64,000 nucleotides of DNA, taken from positions 1 through 64,000 of the forward strand of contig ONXS01000001.1 in assembly GCA_900321855.1 (NCBI GenBank), read 5' to 3'. The position numbers and the translations under genes are program-made. The notes beneath the pieces are model-generated. The model was given only the letters and a program-made list of their open reading frames with translations. It searched no databases and was not told the origin of the DNA. Each line of letters starts with the position of its first letter. Positions within the stretch are counted from its first letter, which is position 1. This DNA is from an uncultured Eubacteriales bacterium. GTDB taxonomy: Bacteria; Bacillota; Clostridia; Lachnospirales; Lachnospiraceae. Shown here piece after piece: positions 24,271 to 32,629 of this stretch.

Positions 24271-24687
24271 ATGGATTACAAAGAGGCATGGAAAGTTAGA
24301 AAAAGACAGATTATTATTGCTAATATTAGTTGGGGAATTTTAGGTATTTGGGTCATCACTGACTATCAGGGCATTGAGACTATTATTGCCGGAGTATTAA
24401 TGTGGCTTATTGGAGCGTGGATTACAGAGACATTGTTGTCGGGATTAGGTAAGCATGATGGTAGCACAACATCATCACTTTTAGGAAGTATAGGATTGAG
24501 TATTATATCGGGATTGGGTGCAACTTTTACAGGGGGTTCTATATTCTTCGTATTGGCTTTTTTCATTGCGATATTTAAGATAGTCGTACTTTCGGCGATA
24601 ATAGCTGTGAGATTTGTATGGTTGTTTGTTGCATATCCATTTACTACTGTTTTGTATTTTGTAAAGAGTAGAGAAAAAGCAGAATAG
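24271..24687 (+). CDS. Small membrane protein (intact copy of the 7.8-kb pseudogene)
   Basis: A 138-residue protein with about four hydrophobic segments: RQIIIANISWGILGIWVITDY, IETIIAGVLMWLIGAWITETLL, LGATFTGGSIFFVLAFFIAIFKIVVLSAIIAV and FVWLFVAYPFTTVLYFV. The N terminus (MDYKEAWKVRKRQ) is basic, as expected for a cytoplasmic start. No named family recognised. RBS GAGGAAAA is well placed. It carries the shared-box promoter, so it belongs to the same regulon as the kinases and Hsp70 genes. A truncated paralogue lies at 7845-8099 with about three quarters identical residues in the shared part. Confidence 0.7.
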   Translation: MDYKEAWKVRKRQIIIANISWGILGIWVITDYQGIETIIAGVLMWLIGAWITETLLSGLGKHDGSTTSSLLGSIGLSIISGLGATFTGGSIFFVLAFFIAIFKIVVLSAIIAVRFVWLFVAYPFTTVLYFVKSREKAE

Positions 24688-24703
24688 TCTATGATTATGA
24701 GAT

Positions 24704-24752
24704 AATCAAATATGAGGGGAATTTAATTAAATTTCCCTCATATTTGATTTTT
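24704..24752 (+). terminator. Terminator of the small membrane protein gene
   Basis: Perfect 15-bp stem AATCAAATATGAGGG / CCCTCATATTTGATT, then T-run. Confidence 0.92.
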
Positions 24753-24780
24753 GACAATAGATTGTTGAAGGAGATATTAA

Positions 24781-25149
24781 GAAACGATTACGCAATATAA
24801 GGGGGATGATAAGAGACATGAAGAAACTATACCATCAGAAATTGCAGGAAAACCAGCGTTTTCTTATGATGAGAGTTTAGCTGAAATTGAAATACCAGAT
24901 AGTGTTACATATATTGGAGGTTCAGCTTTTTGTGTCTGTAATAGTTTAAAGAGTATTGAAATTCCAGAAAGCGTTACTGAGCTACATGGAGGTACATTCG
25001 CACAGTGTGTAAAATTAGAGACAGTCGATTTACCAAACAGTTTAACGACACTTGGTCCAAGTGAGTTCTATGGATTTGATAGAATATCTGTAATCTGTAT
25101 GCTAAAGAATATTGCAAAATCCCCATTACTGAACAAATTGAATCAGTAA
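24781..25149 (+). pseudogene. N-terminally truncated BspA-type LRR gene
   Basis: An open frame of 122 codons reads ETITQYKGDDKRHEETIPSEIAGKPAFSYDESLAEIEIPDSVTYIGGSAF..., matching the N-terminal edge and first LRR_5 repeats of BspA-type proteins. It has no start codon, signal peptide or ribosome binding site; an in-frame TAA at 24778 precedes it. The end (ISVICMLKNIAKSPLLNKLNQ) departs from the repeat pattern because the frame runs into the terminator. It is a decayed relative of the gene at 21897. Confidence 0.8.
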
Positions 25150-25160
25150 TGGGGATTTTT
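25116..25160 (+). terminator. Terminator after the LRR pseudogene
   Basis: AAAATCCCCATTACTGA pairs with TCAGTAATGGGGATTTT, then T-run. Its stem resembles the hsp20 terminator. Confidence 0.9.
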
Positions 25161-25209
25161 AGATTCTGGTATTTTTATATTAATATTTATATAGAGTCTC
25201 AAGAAATTT

Positions 25210-25686
25210 TTAGCGTCTAAAATTGCTTATAAACATTATTGCACCTGCAATAGCAATCAGAGAAGTGATAACTGCTACAATTATGAGAACAACAGACAAT
25301 CCTTCCGAGTCTCCGATATAGTTCTCGTTTGGATTATTTGGATTATAATGTACAGTAACAGATTCATTCACACTATAAGATGCAGGATTTGTGCCAATAT
25401 CACTTTCCTCTTGATAAGTAGTGCCATCAACTTCGAACGTGTAAACTGGATGATAAGTTGTACTTGTACGATGACGTGTTCTTCCATTCGAGTGAGTTGT
25501 ACGTGTGCTTGTGTGTGCCTCTAAAGAAATGACCGTGCCAGTGGTGTTGGCAGTGCATTTCTTCCTCAGATTATTAGACTCAATTCCGACAGAGATAATA
25601 ACGAAAGTAAAGATTGCTCCGACAAGAAAGATAAATAATCCGACAATTTTCGGGTTGGCAGTTGTAGATGTGTTTGTGGTGTTCAT
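25210..25686 (-). CDS. DUF3592-type membrane protein
   Basis: A 158-residue protein with two membrane helices (IVGLFIFLVGAIFTFVIISVGI near the N terminus and LSVVLIIVAVITSLIAIAGAIMFI near the C terminus). The stretch between them should be extracytoplasmic: NTTGTVISLEAHTSTRT, then YHPVYTFEVDGTTYQEESDIGTNPASYSVNESVTVHYNPNNPNENYI. The pattern of V.Y.P.Y.F...G..Y and G....VHYNP.NP is the hallmark of DUF3592, a family of unknown function. Start supported by AAAGGAGTAA on the minus strand. A 68-bp nested palindrome lies just upstream. Confidence 0.8.
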   Translation of the reverse strand: MNTTNTSTTANPKIVGLFIFLVGAIFTFVIISVGIESNNLRKKCTANTTGTVISLEAHTSTRTTHSNGRTRHRTSTTYHPVYTFEVDGTTYQEESDIGTNPASYSVNESVTVHYNPNNPNENYIGDSEGLSVVLIIVAVITSLIAIAGAIMFISNFRR

Positions 25687-25714
25687 AAAAATTACTCCTT
25701 TTTTGTTTTGTGGT

Positions 25715-25782
25715 GGGTGGGGTCAGACCCCGCAGTTATGACTAACTTTAGTTAGTCATAACTATGGGGTCTGACCCCACCC
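25715..25782. repeat. 68-bp nested palindrome
   Basis: GGGTGGGGTCAGACCCC (25715-25731) is mirrored by GGGGTCTGACCCCACCC (25766-25782), and GTTATGACTAAC (25735-25746) by GTTAGTCATAAC (25751-25762), around TTTA. The only unpaired bases are GCA/TAT bulges and the centre. The outer arms are also self-complementary (GGGGTC/GACCCC), so it can fold as one long hairpin or a cruciform of three stems. It looks like a mobile palindromic unit. The remaining gap to 25898 shows nothing else. Confidence 0.8.
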
Positions 25783-25898
25783 TTAGATAAAAAGAATTAT
25801 ACCCCTAACTGGTGTAGTAATACAATAAGTAAAACCGCACAGTCAGAGGTATATTGTAGTTTTTATCAGACATTAAAAATAATATTATGCAGATAATC

Positions 25899-28487
25899 TT
25901 ATTCCATATTTTTCAGTGCATCGCTCTTAGGTATGTGATTGATTTTTGCAAGCTGGACGACTGCAATGATGACATAGCAGATGAGTCCGGCGGCGAACAT
26001 CTTGACGTAGCAGTTAGGGGATACCATATATGGGATGTATCCGGACATTGCTGTGTAAATATAAGATGAAAATATAATTCGCAGTGCCACATCTACAAGT
26101 GGGATTGTCACAAGCAAGGACAGGACAACTACAACGGAAGTTGCCACAATGTAGAGTTTGCCAATTTCAATATCGGAAAATCCGAGTATCTTGCACATGG
26201 AAATGGATTTCGCATTTTTCTCAATAATTTGTTTGCTGAGAATGAACATCAACAGCATGAAAATGATAATGCCGACTACATTGAAAATGCTCATCATCTC
26301 GCCCATGGATAAGGTGAGCTGATTTGAGGTTTTTGTCAAATCGTTGACTGTAATCATAGTCATGATATATTTCTCATCAATGTCGGTGAGTTTTTCGTTG
26401 CTAAAATATCCTGTAAATTCATCGGCTTTTGTGTTGAAATACTCTTGATAAGCGGACTGGCTCATGAAGATTGCAAGACCGGAATTGTAGTCATATATAT
26501 TGTCAATATCAAAAGTATAAGTCTTTTTCTCGTTATAAGGGTCTTTGAGTTTTAGACTGTCACCGGATTTGAGCTTAAATTTAGCAGCAATAGAGCTTGA
26601 AATACTAATCTCATCATTTTTCACATCTGCCTTGATGTATTTGCTGTTATCTTGAATACCAAATACGGAAATCTCGTCTTCTACATAGTCTTTCGAAGTT
26701 GTCTTGAGAGAAGTGAGATTATATTTTTCTGCATCTGAATTGCCTGTCTCAACTGGAGCAGAGAGGACGTACTGATAGTCACAAATTCGGTCCTCGATAA
26801 TCAAATTCTTGTAGTCATTTAACATTGGTCCAAACATCATTCCAAATACCATGAGGACACCACCGATAAAAATTCCGCAAAATAGTGTCAGATAATTTGG
26901 TATATTTTGGAAAATGATTCTCATACGAAATCGGTGAATAAATGGTATTTTTGTGTTCAGGCGGAATGATTTTTTCTTGCCTTTTCTGCCTAAGTCATGG
27001 CGTAAAAATCTCAGAGGAGAGAGTTTTAGCTTGCGAATGAGTGTCAGCAGATTGATAATGACCATGATAACCAGAGGGATAAGCGTGGTCAGGATAAATG
27101 CACTTGAACTAAAACGATGAACATATTTTGGAAAGCTGTAACTTCCATAATACACATCTACAAACAACTGATTACATACTGTGTAGCCGAGAATATTTCC
27201 AATTATGGCTGCGCATAAACTGGTCACGACAGGAAGAACCATATAGTGTCGTATGATTTCTGCCTTTGTATATCCGGATGCGCGGAGAGTTCCAATGACA
27301 CCTGATTCGGCTGAAATTGTACCGCTGATAGTAATGGCAAATACAAATGCGAGAACAAGTGTGATGATGTAGTCGATTAAAAGAATCGAAACTCTGTCTC
27401 CACTCATATCATCGCCGGTAAAATTGATTGCCTGATTCAAATATCTTGGAAGATAATCTGTGAGTGTGAGCGGAGTAGTAAATTCGGAAAACGTATTGTC
27501 GCTTGTATCAATGGATGATAAGTCTAAGTCGTAATTTGTTGTGTCACTGCTCATCTCATCTGTGTCGGCAGCATCAATAATGGAGTCATCGATAGCGGGA
27601 GTTTCAGCAGTGCCGGCAGCATCAATAGCGGAGTCATCGATAGCGGGAGTTTCAGCAGTGCCGACAGCATCAATAGCGGAGTCATCGATAGCGGGAGTTT
27701 CAGCAGTGCCGGCAGCATCAATAGAGTCATCGATAGCAGGAATTTCAGCAGTGGCAGCCGATTGCATTGCTTTGGATGCCTCTTCTGTCAAAACTTCTTC
27801 AAGCACAGAAATGAATTCCTCAGACCTTTTCTTGGCTGTACCTTTATCTGTTCGTTCAATCTTCTCAGGATAGAGCCATGCGTAATTATAGGTCGTATGG
27901 TTTGAGGCAAAGTTTTCAATACCCTCTGGAGTCATGACTGCAATGGAGAAGTTCAGGGAGTCGAACATCATATCTGAATTTTTCTCAAAGAGACAGCTAT
28001 AATCCGGAGATGCAATCAATCCTGTGACTGTCAGAGTCAGGTCTTTGAGCGTAATGGTATTGCCGACTTTTATTTTATTGTTGTCTGCAAACATTCGGTC
28101 TAATGCAATCTCATCTTGCTTTTCAGGAAGTTTGCCACTTAAAATGCTGAGTAAATTTACTTCTCTGTCTGTTGAGTAGACACGAATGGTTTTATCGGTA
28201 TCTTTTAAATCTTCTTCAAAATAGAAGTATTTATATAACGAAAGATTTCCTTTGGATTCCAGTTTTTCAATAACAGAATCTTCCAATTCGCTGTTAAAGG
28301 AAAGATGTCCGTCTTCGATTTTTTGCTCTTTGAACCCATGATTATAAATGTATTCAAATCCGTCATCTGCAACGACAAATCCAGATACAAGACCGATAAG
28401 CATAACCATAAAAGCAAAGATGACAAAATATTTGAAGAAGTCCTGTTTCAATTCTCGTGGAATTCGTTTTGTCAATGGATTTTTCAT
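25899..28487 (-). CDS. ABC transporter permease, FtsX/MacB type
   Basis: An 862-residue permease with the FtsX plan: a first helix (FFKYFVIFAFMVMLIGLVSGFVV), a large extracytoplasmic domain, three helices around residues 370-500, another helix (YLTLFCGIFIGGVLMVFGMMF), a second extracytoplasmic domain and three C-terminal helices (VVGIIIFMLLMFILSKQII, VVVVLSLLVTIPLVDVAL, MFAAGLICYVIIAVVQL). The first loop contains four 16-residue repeats (ETPAIDDSAIDAAGTA) encoded by a 48-bp minisatellite. Such permeases export lipoproteins, peptides or antibiotics, or act as sensors; the substrate is unknown. It is co-transcribed with the ATPase gene just upstream (16-nt gap). Confidence 0.9.
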   Translation of the reverse strand: MKNPLTKRIPRELKQDFFKYFVIFAFMVMLIGLVSGFVVADDGFEYIYNHGFKEQKIEDGHLSFNSELEDSVIEKLESKGNLSLYKYFYFEEDLKDTDKTIRVYSTDREVNLLSILSGKLPEKQDEIALDRMFADNNKIKVGNTITLKDLTLTVTGLIASPDYSCLFEKNSDMMFDSLNFSIAVMTPEGIENFASNHTTYNYAWLYPEKIERTDKGTAKKRSEEFISVLEEVLTEEASKAMQSAATAEIPAIDDSIDAAGTAETPAIDDSAIDAVGTAETPAIDDSAIDAAGTAETPAIDDSIIDAADTDEMSSDTTNYDLDLSSIDTSDNTFSEFTTPLTLTDYLPRYLNQAINFTGDDMSGDRVSILLIDYIITLVLAFVFAITISGTISAESGVIGTLRASGYTKAEIIRHYMVLPVVTSLCAAIIGNILGYTVCNQLFVDVYYGSYSFPKYVHRFSSSAFILTTLIPLVIMVIINLLTLIRKLKLSPLRFLRHDLGRKGKKKSFRLNTKIPFIHRFRMRIIFQNIPNYLTLFCGIFIGGVLMVFGMMFGPMLNDYKNLIIEDRICDYQYVLSAPVETGNSDAEKYNLTSLKTTSKDYVEDEISVFGIQDNSKYIKADVKNDEISISSSIAAKFKLKSGDSLKLKDPYNEKKTYTFDIDNIYDYNSGLAIFMSQSAYQEYFNTKADEFTGYFSNEKLTDIDEKYIMTMITVNDLTKTSNQLTLSMGEMMSIFNVVGIIIFMLLMFILSKQIIEKNAKSISMCKILGFSDIEIGKLYIVATSVVVVLSLLVTIPLVDVALRIIFSSYIYTAMSGYIPYMVSPNCYVKMFAAGLICYVIIAVVQLAKINHIPKSDALKNME
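27571..27759. repeat. 48-bp minisatellite in the permease gene
   Basis: Units start at 27571, 27619, 27667 and 27715; the last is 3 bp short. The frame is kept because unit length is a multiple of three. Near-identical copies suggest slippage-driven length variation. Confidence 0.95.
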
Positions 28488-28503
28488 AATGAAATCATAC
28501 CCC

Positions 28504-29202
28504 CTACCACTCTAATTCGTCAGCGGTCAGCTTGTGGTCGTTGACAATATTTTCACGGATTTTTCCGTCACGAATTTTGATGACACGGTCAGCCATAAGT
28601 CGAATTGCATCGTTATGAGTAACCATAATAATTGTATTTCCATATTTGTGATTGATTGTCTCAATCAACTTTAAAATTTCCTTAGAAGTGTTGTAATCAA
28701 GTGCTCCTGTTGGCTCATCACAGAGAAGAATATCCGGATTTTTGACAATTTCTCTTCCGATAGAGGCACGTTGCTGCTGACCTCCGGACAGCTGGTTTGG
28801 AAGTTTATGGCGGTGCTCATAGAGTCCCAGTGTTTTCAGTAAATCATCGACATCGAGGGGATTTTCACTTAAAAATGCACCAACTTCGACATTTTCTTTG
28901 ACATTCAGATTCGGAATTAAATTGTACTGTTGGAAAATATAGCCGAGATGTTTTCTGCGATACTTCGTCAGCTCCTTCTCGTTCATCTCCGCAGTCTTTT
29001 CACCGCCAATCGAAATATATCCTTCATCTGCACTGTCAATTCCACCGATAATATTGAGCAGAGTGGACTTTCCAGAACCAGATGGACCGAGAAGAACGAG
29101 AAATTCGCCCTTTTCCAGTGAAAAATTAATACGGTCAAGCACTTCAACACGATTATCGCCCTCGCCGTAATGTTTCTTAATGCCATTAATTTCAATAAAC
29201 AT
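28504..29202 (-). CDS. ABC transporter ATP-binding protein, MacB/LolD type
   Basis: A 232-residue ATPase: Walker A GPSGSGKST, Q-loop FQQYNLIP, signature LSGGQQQR, Walker B ILLCDEPTGALD and the switch His in MVTHND. The sequence IFQQYNLIPNLNVKENVEVG and the DEPTGALD motif place it in the exporter family that pairs with FtsX-type permeases. The start at 29202 (MFIEINGIKKHYGEG) is preferred because GGAGG lies 8 nt before it; two in-frame ATGs upstream overlap that site. It is the first gene of a two-gene unit. Confidence 0.95.
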   Translation of the reverse strand: MFIEINGIKKHYGEGDNRVEVLDRINFSLEKGEFLVLLGPSGSGKSTLLNIIGGIDSADEGYISIGGEKTAEMNEKELTKYRRKHLGYIFQQYNLIPNLNVKENVEVGAFLSENPLDVDDLLKTLGLYEHRHKLPNQLSGGQQQRASIGREIVKNPDILLCDEPTGALDYNTSKEILKLIETINHKYGNTIIMVTHNDAIRLMADRVIKIRDGKIRENIVNDHKLTADELEW

Positions 29203-29591
29203 TCCCATAACCTCCATTTCGCAAATAAATATTTAAAAAGAATTCATTTATAAAATTATTAACAATTAAATTTATGTAACAAAAATTTGCTCTTACGAGT
29301 AAATTTGATGTTCGAAACTTTATTGAAATCGCTTGATTCGGAACAGTTACAAATTTATAATAAATTCATAGATAGTTAGAAACAACTAACTTTAGTTAAG
29401 CACATTGTACTCAGAAAAAGAGAGAAAGTCAATCAAAAAGAAAAATAAATCAAAAAAATCCACAACAAATCAATCGGATACAGATAGAAAATCAAGATAC
29501 CTTTACAAAAAATTTATGATTTTATCGTATAAAAGATATAAGAAAAATGGTATAATATGTAGTATGAAAACAGACAAGGAGGAAGTATTTT
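29203..29591. other. Divergent intergenic region between ABC exporter and fucO
   Basis: No gene is supported here. It is very AT-rich. AACTAA-CT-TTAGTT at 29384-29397 is a palindrome matching the centre of the 25715 element and could be an operator for the exporter. A TATAAT at 29551-29556 is the likely -10 of fucO, without a clear -35. Confidence 0.5.
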
Positions 29592-30737
29592 ATGGCAAAC
29601 AGAATTTCATTAAATGGGACATCTTACCACGGTGCGGGGGCAATTGGTGAGATTGTAAATGAAGTAAATCAGAGAGGTTTTAAGAAGGCTTTTGTAGCAT
29701 CGGACCCGGACCTTATCAAATTTGGTGTGACAGCGAAAGTCACAGATTTACTTGATGAGGCAGGAATTCCATATTCTGTATATTCCGATATTAAGCCAAA
29801 TCCAACTATTGAGAATGTTAAGAATGGTGTGGCAGCATTTAAGGAGTCTGAGGCGGACTGCATTATCGCAATTGGTGGAGGTTCTTCTATGGACACATCA
29901 AAGGCAATCGGTATCATCATCACAAATCCGGAGTTTGAAGATGTCAGAAGTCTTGAGGGAGTTGCTCCGACAAAGAATCCTTGTGTTCCTATTATCGCAG
30001 TTCCTACAACAGCAGGTACAGCCGCAGAGGTAACAATCAATTACGTTATTACAGATGTTGAGAAACAGCGTAAATTTGTATGTGTAGATACTCATGATAT
30101 GCCAATTGTTGCAGTAGTTGACCCAGAGATGATGTCAACGATGCCAAAAGGACTTACCGCAGCAACTGGTATGGATGCCCTGACTCATGCAATTGAGGGA
30201 TATATTACAAAGGGTGCATGGGAGATGACCGATATGTTCCATTTGGAGGCAATCAAACTCATTTCACAAAATCTTCGCGCAGCAGTTGCGAATGAAAAAG
30301 AAGGCCGTGAGGGAATGGCTCTTGGACAGTACATTGCCGGTATGGGATTTTCAAATGTAGGTCTTGGAATTGACCACTCAATGGCTCACACATTAAGTGC
30401 GCATTACGATACTCCACATGGAATGGCTTGTGCACAGTTGCTCCCAATTTCTATGGAGTTCAACAGAGATTATACAGGTGAGAAGTACAGAGAGATTGCG
30501 AGAGCAATGGGCGTGGATGGCGTAGATGCAATGTCTCAGGAAGAGTACAGAGATGCAGCAATTGCAGCCGTTAGACAGCTCTCAGAAGATGTTGCTATTC
30601 CGGCAAAGAATGACCGAATCGTAGAGGCTGAGTTAGAACAGCTTGCAGAGGATGCGTTAAATGACGCGTGTTATCCAGGCAATCCAAGAGAGGCCACAAA
30701 AGAACAGGTTATCGAGATGTTCAGACAGTTAATGTAA
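29592..30737 (+). CDS. fucO: Lactaldehyde reductase (1,2-propanediol oxidoreductase)
   Basis: A 381-residue iron-dependent group III alcohol dehydrogenase. It reduces lactaldehyde, the product of fucose or rhamnose breakdown, to 1,2-propanediol with NADH. Similarity to FucO is visible along the whole length: IAIGGGSSMDTSKAIGI (NAD binding), PTTAGTAAEVTINYVITD, the metal-site stretch ATGMDALTHAIEGYITKGAW (Asp and first His), and GIDHSMAHTLSAHYDTPHG with the other two His. AAGGAGG lies 9 nt before the ATG. No fucose or rhamnose genes are near it, so its pathway role here is inferred from the family. Cytoplasmic, single-gene unit. Confidence 0.93.
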   Translation: MANRISLNGTSYHGAGAIGEIVNEVNQRGFKKAFVASDPDLIKFGVTAKVTDLLDEAGIPYSVYSDIKPNPTIENVKNGVAAFKESEADCIIAIGGGSSMDTSKAIGIIITNPEFEDVRSLEGVAPTKNPCVPIIAVPTTAGTAAEVTINYVITDVEKQRKFVCVDTHDMPIVAVVDPEMMSTMPKGLTAATGMDALTHAIEGYITKGAWEMTDMFHLEAIKLISQNLRAAVANEKEGREGMALGQYIAGMGFSNVGLGIDHSMAHTLSAHYDTPHGMACAQLLPISMEFNRDYTGEKYREIARAMGVDGVDAMSQEEYRDAAIAAVRQLSEDVAIPAKNDRIVEAELEQLAEDALNDACYPGNPREATKEQVIEMFRQLM

Positions 30738-30874
30738 TGCTGCGAACAGACTCACTGTGAAAATATTTTAGATAGGTATTATACTATACTATTACAAAAA
30801 TAGTGCAGCAACAAAATAAAATATATAGAAAAATAAAATATATAGAACAACAAAATTATTTACAGCCATTTAAG

Positions 30875-30922
30875 ACAGGGTGTTTCTGTTGGGTTAAGTG
30901 CCGCAGAACATCCTGTTTTTTA
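30875..30922 (+). terminator. Terminator of fucO
   Basis: CAGGGTGTTTCTG pairs with CAGAACATCCTG (one bulge), then T-run. Upstream (30815-30850) lies a short direct repeat of AAAATATATAGAA. The rest of the 30738-31162 gap shows nothing else. Confidence 0.75.
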
Positions 30923-31162
30923 GAGCTGTTTTTTAGAGCGTTCCCTGTCGGAAAGCTGCAATTGAGATTATTCAATCAAAGTGGAAAAAGAGCATTTTGT
31001 TTCAGAAATTTTGCAGTTATGTGATGAAAATGTGATGAATGTGTCAGCTCTCTAAAGGTTGCCTGAATAAGCGGGAAAGTCTATTGTTTTTTGAAAATGA
31101 ATCGTATAAGATGTACCCAACACAAAGAAACACAGTTATTTTTATAGAAAGGGTTGATGGGT

Positions 31163-32584
31163 ATGAGAAAGAATTTTAAAAGCATGTTGGTGGTTGCGAG
31201 TTGCCTGACTCTCAGTTTGGGAGTGACGGCATGTTCAAAGTCGGAGAGTGATTCTTCAAAGGCATCGGATGAGGAATCAACAAGAGTGACACTGGCGGGT
31301 TCTAATAAAAACAAAAAAAGTGCAGAGGAGGAAACAACTTCTGCAAAAGAAGAGGACAGTAAAACAGATGCCACAAAAAACGATACAGATAATACTAAGA
31401 CAGATACGAGTGAATATTTTACAGAAAGAGATTTAAAACAGACTGTGGACACAAGCGAGGCAACTTCAATTGAACTGAAAAGTGGAGAGAATACGACGAT
31501 TTCAGAAGAGGGAATTTATGTTATTACAGGAGATGTGACAGAGACTTCAATTATTGTAGATACGACAGATGACAATGCGAAAGTACAACTGGTACTTGAC
31601 GGAGTGACAATCAAGAATACAAGCACACCTGCTATTTATGTAAAATCAGCAGATAAAGTATTTGTAACTACAACGGACTCAGAAAATACATTGGAAGTCA
31701 TATCGGAATTTACAGCAGATGGAGATACAAATACAGATGCGGTCATTTTTTCGAAAGATGATTTGGTGTTGAATGGAGTGGGTACACTCAATCTCACATC
31801 TACCGACAATGGTATTGCTGCAAAAGACGATTTTAAGATGACAGGAGGAACACTGAATATTACAGCTGAAAAAGATGGAATTGAAGTGAATGATTCGATT
31901 GCAATTTGTGACGGAACTGTTACAATAGATTCAGGAAAAGATGCACTTCACTGTGAAAATGACAAGGACAATACACTGGGTTCCATCTATATCAGTGGAG
32001 GTACTTTTGATATTACGGCTGGTGATGACGGAATTCAGGGAACAACGACACTCACAATTGATGGAGGAACCATTGATGTTAAGAATAGTGTGGAGGGACT
32101 TGAGGCCACAAATATCGAAATTAATGACGGAGATATTAGCATTTATGCCACAGATGACGGAATCAATGCCAGCGAGAAGAGTACGGCATTGGACATCGAG
32201 ATTGTGATTAATGGTGGAAATATTGATGTAGAGGTTGGACCGGGCGACACAGATGCGATTGATTCTAATGGAAGTATCACGGTCAACGGAGGTACGATTA
32301 ACATTACAGCGCAGATGTCATCGTTCGACTATGAGACTACAGGAGTCATCAATGGTGGAACAGTTACCGTAAACGGTGAGCAGGTGACAGAAATGCCACA
32401 GAGTATGATGGGCGGTGGAATCCGTGGTGGAATGAAAGGAAGAGGCGGACGAGGACAGATGCCGTCAGGGGAAGATTTCTCTAATTCAGGAGATAGACCT
32501 CAGATGCCGGAAGATGGTGAAAGTGGTGAAAGACCGGAAATGCCAGATGATACTTTTAAGGGAAAGGCAGGCAGCGAAACATAG
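31163..32584 (+). CDS. DUF4353 carbohydrate-binding lipoprotein, long copy
   Basis: A 473-residue lipoprotein (signal LVVASCLTLSLGVTAC, lipobox VTAC). A Ser/Thr/Lys-rich spacer is followed by a beta-helix-like domain made of short strands: ELKSGENTTISEEGIYVITGDV, AKVQLVLDGVTIKNTSTPAIYVKSADKVFVTT, LVLNGVGTLNLTSTDNGIAAKDDFKMTGGTLNI. This is the DUF4353 family typified by Cthe_2159, a calcium-dependent beta-helix protein that binds pectic polysaccharide. The C-terminal 70 residues are Gly/Pro/Glu-rich and unstructured. ATG 31163 is chosen because GAAAGGG lies 9 nt upstream. A shorter paralogue follows 45 nt downstream. Ligand here is not known. Confidence 0.85.
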   Translation: MRKNFKSMLVVASCLTLSLGVTACSKSESDSSKASDEESTRVTLAGSNKNKKSAEEETTSAKEEDSKTDATKNDTDNTKTDTSEYFTERDLKQTVDTSEATSIELKSGENTTISEEGIYVITGDVTETSIIVDTTDDNAKVQLVLDGVTIKNTSTPAIYVKSADKVFVTTTDSENTLEVISEFTADGDTNTDAVIFSKDDLVLNGVGTLNLTSTDNGIAAKDDFKMTGGTLNITAEKDGIEVNDSIAICDGTVTIDSGKDALHCENDKDNTLGSIYISGGTFDITAGDDGIQGTTTLTIDGGTIDVKNSVEGLEATNIEINDGDISIYATDDGINASEKSTALDIEIVINGGNIDVEVGPGDTDAIDSNGSITVNGGTINITAQMSSFDYETTGVINGGTVTVNGEQVTEMPQSMMGGGIRGGMKGRGGRGQMPSGEDFSNSGDRPQMPEDGESGERPEMPDDTFKGKAGSET

Positions 32585-32629
32585 ACTTACCTGTCTGTAA
32601 CACCAGAAACAGAGTTAGGAGAGATTGAT

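Noticed and set aside
27571..27759. CRISPR array
   Set aside because: The repeats are 48-bp in-frame coding units without spacers and lie inside a permease gene.
27541..27873. Plus-strand open frame across the permease minisatellite
   Set aside because: It is the antisense of the tandem repeat (ASIAESSIAGVSAVP units) and has no expression signals.
29405..29650. Small Lys/Ser-rich protein upstream of fucO
   Set aside because: No ribosome binding site, low-complexity composition, and it overlaps the fucO promoter and start.
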